Source: Porites lobata
Taxonomy: Eukaryota > Cnidaria > Anthozoa > Scleractinia > Poritidae
NCBI GenBank assembly: GCA_942486035.1
Contig: CALNXK010000020.1
Coordinates: 3,303,501 to 3,367,500 of the forward strand
Direction: 5' to 3'
DNA: 64,000 nucleotides
Numbering within the stretch: the stretch's first letter is position 1; each line of letters opens with the position of its first letter. The translations under genes were made by a program, and so were the position numbers. This document shows positions 57,301 through 64,000 of this stretch, piece after piece. A model generated the notes under the pieces. It did not search any database. It saw only the letters and a list, made by a program, of their open reading frames with translations, and had not been told where the DNA came from.

Positions 57301-60300
57301 ATAGAGTCAAACAAGAGTCATACATGTAATCGGTAAAATAAATGGGAACATCATTTTATTTGTCTATGGTGTCAGAGTCTGATCTGGGATCGCCTGGATA
57401 GGTCCGACATGGACAGCTTTCAATCGTAACGCAGACCTTTAATTACAGCCGCAAATTAGGCTTAACCAAAGAAAAGGAATTAAGTCAGCTGTATTTAAAA
57501 AGTGGTTATTTTTGAAGAAACTGCGGTACAAGGTCGGTAGAAGGGTGAAACGCAATTTTTTTCAACTGAAATTATAGAATTAATTTTATTATCGTAGATC
57601 ATCATCATCATCGGTCGACCGAAGACCAGTCGACTGTAAGGCGTCTCCAACTAACTTCGGTCTTGCGTAGTGGGCACGATGCCTCCCTCTTAGAAATGCT
57701 TATTGGGGTCGGTACATTTCTGTACTTGGCTGAAAAAGGACTTCTGCGGTCTCCCTGGGGGTTTTCTACCGTGGAGGGCTTATACAAGGTGTAGATGTTG
57801 GCGGGTTTTACCTGAACGTAAAAGAGATTGCAAGTTTGATATTTCAAACGCCAGCCCTTTGTCAGAGCAAACCGAGGTATTGTTGTCTGGTTTATCCCAT
57901 ATATCGAGTGGTGGACTTGGAGCAACCCTGTTGGTGGCGGTATGGAAACATGAAAAAAAAAAAACAACAGGAATAAAGAAAATGTAGGAAAAATGTCCAC
58001 TGAAAAAAGTTGTTGTCAAAAAAGCAAAACCAAACATCACGAAAATCATAACCTATCCTACTTTCTGTCCTTGGGTTGTAGGCATCTTTTGATTCAGTCT
58101 TTTCTTGTCTCTGGTCTTTTGACTTCCAGTTTGCAATAAAAGAGAAATTTTCATTCAAGTTTAATCGTCAAAAATATTAATAGATCCGAATTTGAAAGTA
58201 AAGAATTGCAAGTGAGTCTATGTGCCAGGCAATTGATTTTTTAGTTTCTTTCATAGAGGTCATTTACAAAAAATAATATATCCTAAATGTGTTCCATATT
58301 TTAGGTGTTTTCACAGCTGCATATGATACTCAACTCGAGTGGCTCATTGTTAAAGGAATAGCTGATTTTGCAGATGGTGAGCAAGTGAATGCAGGAAGTT
58401 GGAAAGCCTGTGCTAGTGCGATGGCAGCATCTCTTGTCTCACACATACTAAGTGATCCTGGTGTTTTTCGTACTTGGCCTCATTACCAAGGTATCGATTG
58501 TTTTTAAGTTTAGCTAGTTATAACTTAATGCAGGGGTAGAAGAGAATTTGCGTTTAGTTGAAGGTACTTCTAATTAAATGCGTTTCTCCAATGTTCCATA
58601 TTCATTGCCAAGTGACCTCACATTAGTCATGAAACAAGATCGGCCTTATTAAACTATGAGTTTAACGTTTTAAGAGTAAACCTCCCTCGAGTCGCAATCG
58701 CCCGCGTAAGACGTCTGAATCTACGAACCGCTAATGCCGTCCAGTGACGTCACTACTTCTCTGCGGCAAAGACAGAAATATTGTCCGGAGAGGTGTACAT
58801 GGTACAGAATTGTTTTAAATACTAGAAGAAAGTCTTAACTCATGTTACATGTTAAACTGTTGACTGGACGCTGTATTCTAAACGAATCTCTTGCTTGTAT
58901 CGCGCCATAATTAATTGAATAATCAGACTCGATCTCATCCACGCAATAATGAAATACACATGCGACACTTCCTTCAATTTGCTTTAATTTAAAAGAAGCT
59001 ATTTGGTCCTTTAGGAAGAAGAAAGCAAGCAAGCTAGCTAGGAAAGAAAGAAAAACTAACATAATCATTGTACTTGCCAGTGGAAATGACATTAAGTTAG
59101 AAAATTTGCTTTCTTGACACAGGCTTGTTATAAATCTCACAAAATCGATCACTTGATTCGCTTCAAAAGCGGAAGCTAACTGAGAACCATGCAGTTAATA
59201 TATTAGCCACATTCTTTTAAAATTCTCTTCTTTAAAATGCCTTCCCATTACTTGTTTCGTTGTTTCTGTACACTTTGTGCATCTTCATTTTAAAACACAG
59301 TGAGAAAACATAAATCAAGAGTCGCGCACATAGTGAAGCAAAAAAGGCTCATCATAGAATTATCTTTACCTCAGTCTACACTTTTGAATCAATTGTACTC
59401 AATTACAGCCTATCAGGAGGCGCAAATGAGGTCGTAAATCCGCCCCACCCAGCGGCTCCAAATACAACGTTGTGTCTATGTTCAAGTGGTCCTAGTCTCA
59501 GAATTATGTTTTCTTCAGCAGGTGCTTTCTCCAATGATCAGAGCTCAACACAAACCAAAAGGGGAATGTATACTGTTAGTACATCTCAGCAAACTGAGTC
59601 CATGACCCAGCAGCCTCTTGCAGGTATCTCTTGGTTAAGTTACAATATATTGAATTGTGAACGGGACTAAAAATCTATGGCCAGTTTATGGTTCACTGTA
59701 TACTTCAATTAAAGTCCACCTTTGAAACGTATATCCGCTACCTGTTCCGCTAGTTTTTTTTTGTTGTTGTTTTTTGTTGTTGTTGTTGTTGTTTTTTTTG
59801 TTCCCTTTGTGCCTCACATCCTTTTCAAAATGCAGTAAAAAAAAAAAAAATAGAGCCAGGAGGCAAGTGTGTCACCTGATAGAGATGGCTTCAACGAGTC
59901 CGTACATGTACTTGTGAACTGAGGTCGTGAATCTCCTCTACCAACAACAAATGTAAATGCTGTGTGGCATTGTAATAAAACGAAATCGATCTAATTTGTA
60001 GTATTTTGTCTTCGTAGGGTTGCCCACTTATATCACAGAAAAGATTCGTCAGCTTTACCGAGGCCGTGAAGGGAAACTAGCACCATTCGCTTGGTGTGAT
60101 TATCCTAATTTTAATCTGAATGCTATGTTAACACGATCGAAGATTGTGGACAGAGAAACAGCGCGAGGAACATTGACCGACGATGAAATCACCAACATGA
60201 CAGGCATCTTTAGACCCCACCCGAAGTGCCAGAAGCCTCATAAAGTATTGATTGAAGGGGATCCTGGCATGGGAAAAACTACCTACTCACAAAAACTGGC

Positions 60301-62350
60301 GTATGACTGGGCAAACAAACAAAATGAATGGGACCCGTCCTTTTCAGAGATTGAAGTTTTGCTCTTGCTTAGATGCAACGACATAAAATCGAGCATTTGG
60401 AGGGCTATTGATGATCAAATTCTTCCTGAAGATATCGACGAAAAGGCCAAGGAGACTTTCTTCAAATACATAAAGGAAAATCAATCCAAAGTTCTGCTAT
60501 TGCTGGATGGATTAGATGAGGCAGACCCCTGTGAACAAGACATCTACCTCTCGCTGGTCACGTGTAAACTCCTCTCAGCTTGTCACGTTGTCATCACTTC
60601 GCGTCATGAGGTTGGACAGAAAGTAAGCCGATACTGTGATACCCTGTGGGAGATTGTAGGATTCACCAAAGAGGATTCGAAAAGCTTTATCAGAAAATTT
60701 TTTCGGGGCAAGGATCACTTAGCTGAGAAGTTTATTAATGATCATGTTGAATATTGGTATGCTGACCCAACTGATGATATTAACCGCGGCTTCGCCGATT
60801 TGGCGAAAAATCCACTTAACTTGACTTTACTCTGTTGTATTTTCGAAGATTCCGAAAAAATTTTTTCTGAAAGCAGCAGAACCCGATTGTACATTGAAAT
60901 CGTTCTCCTTGTTTTAAGAAGATATCAAGAAAAAAATGGACTTAAAAGCAGCAATGGTCAAGACTTGATTTCAGTTTATAGGGAAAAAATCAAACTTTTG
61001 GGCCGGTTCTCGTTAGATTCCCTTCTTAAGGGGAAGTGGTACTTTGTAAAAGAAAAGGATATGGACAACTTTGGATTCTTCTCTTTTCAACAAGGCGGCA
61101 CGAAGAGCAAACCTTGCACACGCTGTGTATTTTCACACAAAAGCTTTCAGGAGTTTTTTGCTGGTTTTTATCTTGCGTTTCAGATTATCGACGGACAAAT
61201 TAACTTTGCCGACGTTTTAACCGATGAAAGATATTTGAAGGAACTGAAAGGGGTCTTTTTGTTCATGAGTGGAATCATGGCATCAGAAAGCGAGAAAACT
61301 GTAAAATCCACCCTTATTAGTATGGCCAAGCATATCAGTGGTCTTCTCCGTACATCTGACCAAAACGTTAAATCGTATATGGCGTTGGCTTGTGCGTGTG
61401 TTGTGGAATGCGATCTAAGCCTTGTAAAATGGAAATGGAAAGATGAAGAGAGAAGGCTAACTTGCTTAAGATATACTTTCGCTAAGCACCTTGACATGTC
61501 CTCCCTCACTGAAGTGGATTTGTCCAGCGCTGAAATTATGAATGTTGGTGCTGTTGTGATTTCCGTGGTCCTCGAAAGAAGCTCCTCCCTAACTCATTTG
61601 GATTTGAGTTTCAACCACATTGACGACGATGTTGCTTCTTCCCTTTCCTGGTACTCCTCCCTGACTTTTTTGAATTTGCAGGGTAATTTTATTGGTGACA
61701 CCGGTGCTTCTTCTCTGTCGCAGGCCCTCAAAGCAAACTCCTCCCTGACTAATTTGAATTTGAGTCTAAACAGTATTGGCGACGCCGGTGCTTCTTCTCT
61801 TTCTCAAGCCCTCCAAGCAAACTCCTCCCTGGCTAATTTGAATTTGAGTCTAAACAGTATTGGCGACGCCGGTGCTTCTTTTCTTTCCAAGGCCCTCAAA
61901 GCAAACTCCTCCCTGACTGATTTGAATTTGAGTTCAACCAGTATTGGCGACGTTGGTGCTTCCTCACTTTCTAAGGCCCTCAAAGCAAACTCCTCCCTGA
62001 CTAATTTGAATTTGAGTATAAACAAAATTGACGACGCCGGTGCTTCTTCTCTTTCCAAGGCCCTCAAAGCAAACTCCTCCCTGACCGATTTGGATTTGAG
62101 TGATAACAGTATTGGTGACGCCGGTGCGTCTTCTCTTTCTAAAGCCCTAACAGCAAACTCCTCTCTGACTGCTTTGGATTTGAGCTATGATATTATTGGT
62201 GACGTTGGTGCTTCTTGTCTTTCCCAGGCCCTCAAAGCAAACTCCTCCATGAACATGTTGGATTTGACTTATAACAGTGTGGGTGTCGCTGGTGCAGCTT
62301 CTCTTAATGAGGCGTGTAAGATAAACAAAAAAGTGGATGTACGTTTATAA
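54374..62350 (+). CDS. NLR gene D: PNP-type nucleosidase - NACHT - LRR receptor, lacking linker exon 3
   Basis: Inferred exons are 54374-55088, 58305-58490, 59522-59623 and 60018-62350. All are phase 1; the total is 3336 nt, 1111 aa. The exon matching exon 3 of B and C is broken, and skipping it keeps the frame. The PNP part keeps ISVGACSGLN, VEMEGE and GIADFAD. The linker exon reads GAFSNDQSSTQTKRGMYTVS and on. NACHT has GDPGMGKT (60257-60280), LLLLDGLDEAD and TSRHEVG, then FSHKSFQEFFAGFYLAFQ. There are about 10 LRRs, of which the second is shortened by about 10 residues. The cap ends KINKKVDVRL. It is very close to gene C in the NACHT part but has three fewer LRRs. The AATAAA of C reads AATGAA here (about 62562), so 3' processing may differ. 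Confidence 0.86.
55192..55280. repeat. Long perfect hairpin in gene D intron 1
   Basis: Arms of 42 bases (55192-55233; 55239-55280) are inverted with a single mismatch around a 5-base centre. The left arm is the ancestral intron sequence, also found in gene C near 36616; the right arm is a new inverted copy. Confidence 0.9.
55445..55846. mobile_element. MITE with TACCGTA end in gene D intron 1
   Basis: The ends TACCGTATTTATTCGAATAA and CGAATAAATGTGGTA are inverted, with several AATAAGCGCCCA units inside. Gene C has an empty site at about 36829-36850 (GGTTATATTGG), giving a TA target duplication. This fits a Tc1/mariner-like target preference. Confidence 0.8.
55951..56955. mobile_element. LTR/TRIM-like element: two about 440-bp direct repeats around 120 bp
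   Basis: Copy 1 (about 55951-56389) and copy 2 (about 56514-56951) start at TGTCTGGATTTCATACAAGG and end in AAAATCACACA, with about 95 percent identity by eye. The TG...CA ends fit LTRs. The insertion lies in an AT repeat; gene C has an uninterrupted CGACTATATATACTTG there (about 36898). There is no coding sequence between the repeats. Two units of a 563-bp satellite are an alternative. Confidence 0.6.
57690..57930. repeat. Retroelement-tail-like block in intron 1 of gene D
   Basis: It matches the blocks in introns 1 of B and C and includes GCCCTTTGTCAGAGCAAACC. It is an ancient insertion shared by all three genes. Confidence 0.35.
59156..59194 (+). pseudogene. Relic of linker exon 3 in gene D
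   Basis: AGCGGAAGCTAACTGAGAAC is still recognisable against exon 3 of gene C (39415-39480). Its 5' half and acceptor are deleted, and its donor is changed from GCAG/GTAATA to GCAG/TTAATA. It cannot be spliced in. Confidence 0.8.
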
Positions 62351-63919
62351 AAGGAGGATTAATTTAATTTGTACTAGTAAGTCAAAGATTAAGGTTGTAA
62401 TATTGAAATGCCCGAAGTATGAAAGTTAAAAGGCAAGGAAGCGGCTGGAAGTTACTTGTTCATGTATCTCGTTCTTAAATTGTCTCGACAAGAATTTTTG
62501 TCTCGGTGGGCTATGGTTTTAATTGATTTTTCTTCGAGGACCTCTCAGTGTGCTTCAAATGAAGAAACAAGTGTTTTTTAAAGAAACATGTTTGATTCGG
62601 TTTTTGTAGAGTGTCTTGTGTAATGACTGATATCAACAAGTAAAAGCTCTGTCTATTGATACTGAAATACAGATTAAGATTCTTGTCATGTATTTTTACT
62701 CTCATTTATTTTCTGTAACTGGTGATTATCTGTTGATTTTGATGTATCTATTGCCTACACTACGCAAAAAGTATAGTCAAACTCTCCCCTTTAACTGACA
62801 AAGTGCAGTCTTCTGGCCACTTCTTGTTTCCTTTTTATATGAATTTTTTTTTTTCATCACCGTTCAATGTTAATATAATGTTGGTTTTCCAAGAGCACTA
62901 ACCTACTCTTTACGCCTTAGGTTGCGTCTGTAAGGAGGCCCCCAAATAGGGTTCCTCAATCCCGTCTAGACTTAGACTGTGAGCGGTGTCTTATTTTTCT
63001 TTTGAGACACGGTAGAATGCAAGCACGAGAAACGAGGACGGGCGTGAGGGGCGAGCGGCGAAGCTGCGAGAGACGAGGGCGGAGCCCAAGCGAAAAATAA
63101 ATAAGAGACTGCGATAGGATCTCTGATCTGGCGATTTGCCGTTTTTCACGCCTCCTTTTTTGCTGTTATTGACAGCTCCTCGATCCCTTTATTTCGCGTG
63201 CTTTTCGCTGTAAACAAACAGCTTGTCTTTGATTGTCTTTTCACTGCTGTTTGGTTATAATAATAATAATAATGATAATAATAATAATAATCTTAATTGA
63301 GATGACTTTTTCATATAAAATATGGTTTTCAAAAAGGATCTCGTAGTTCTCCAGTTATCGGTGAGATATTGCAATAATGGTGGCGCAATAAATCCTGAAA
63401 ATCCCGGAAAAGAAGGGGAGTTTCTAAAAGAAAGCGAAAAAGAAAGCAAAAAGGGTCCAGAAGCCTCGCAATATTATAGACCGGGCAAACTAACTGAAAT
63501 TGTCCTTTCATCCTCACGTACTAAAAAAACTATGGTGCGAAAAGAGGACATATTTTGACCGAGAATATAGTCAAGGTTCAACAAAAGCAATTGGCTTCCT
63601 TGAAGACCATTTGGAACCGTGGAGTGCAGTTCACGGACCCTGTTCGCCATGTGTTGCAAAAAGCCGCCGTGAAAATTGCACTCCTTTGGGACTGAGCTGT
63701 TTTTGTTTTTGACAGATTGACAAGTAGGCGACCAATGAAACGGTAATTCAAAGTACGATTAAACCTCCGCGGTCGTCCTTTTTCCTCTCCCGCCCCAATC
63801 TCCCCTCCTTTTTTGCCATTTTAAAATTTGCGTAATTTTACCTTTTCGTTCGCCGCGCTTGGGTCTAAGGAAAGAAAGACGACCGCCCGCTGTCTAGTCT
63901 AGACTGTGTCTCGCTCAAT
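62351..63919. repeat. 3' flank of gene D, paralogous to the gene C flank
   Basis: It aligns with 42920-44436. Relative to C it has a (TAA)n microsatellite (63258-63291) and about 60 further inserted bases. No gene is called. Confidence 0.75.
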
Positions 63920-64000
63920 CCGAAACCGGAAACCGCGCATGAAAAGCCTCTGGCACCCAGGGTACCCTTGGGATAGAAGTAAGAGGCTGTTGTGGAGAAT

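Noticed and set aside
63322..63558. Open frame in the 3' flank of D with a partial counterpart at 43711-43986
   Set aside because: The two copies differ by frameshifts and stops, so there is no sign of protein-level constraint.

Overview
This window is eukaryotic, metazoan DNA, most likely from a cnidarian and probably a stony coral. That placement is an inference. It rests on AT-rich sequence, short exons in long introns with GT/AG borders, a very high density of small inverted-repeat transposons, and a lineage-specific family of NLR genes whose effector is a nucleoside-phosphorylase-like domain. There is no bacterial operon structure, rRNA, tRNA or CRISPR.

The main content is a head-to-tail array of NLR (NACHT-LRR) immune-receptor genes, all on the + strand. 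Gene A (1-2108) is the 3' end of a gene cut by the window edge. Genes B (18447-26444), C (35796-42919) and D (54374-62350) can each be read from first coding exon to stop codon. B and C have five coding exons; D has four because one linker exon is broken. All coding introns are phase 1, and the spliced models stay open at 1314, 1220 and 1111 residues. The order is: PNP_UDP-type nucleosidase domain (exons 1-2), short polar linker (exons 3-4), then one large exon with NACHT ATPase, helical/winged-helix region and 10-17 ribonuclease-inhibitor-type LRRs. A fifth, dead NACHT fragment lies at 7686-8475.

Upstream of B, C and D is a shared promoter block with a perfect CRE palindrome (TGACGTCA) and a non-coding first exon, followed by a 1.7-5.6 kb 5'-UTR intron. 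A start-stop uORF (ATGTAG) sits just before the main start. The array grew by segmental duplication. Units B and C each carry an upstream copy of an isolated MYND zinc-finger exon (9943-10119; 29749-29933). C and D share about 1.5 kb of 3' flank (42920-44436; 62351-63919) and are the youngest pair.

The rest is mostly mobile DNA. It includes fold-back and TIR elements, some nested and some with clear target duplications or an empty-site paralogue. It also includes three LINE 3' ends, a tyrosine-recombinase-like (DUF3504/Crypton-like) fragment, a possible two-exon cargo gene inside a 2-kb TIR element (49102-51159), an LTR/TRIM-like direct-repeat element and several tandem arrays.

Functional reading: the LRRs would sense a ligand, NACHT would oligomerise, and the PNP domain, which keeps its Glu and Asp active-site positions, would act on a nucleoside or nucleotide. 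This matches in architecture the bacterial and eukaryotic immune proteins whose PNP-family effectors cleave purine nucleotides. Substrate and partners cannot be read from the sequence.
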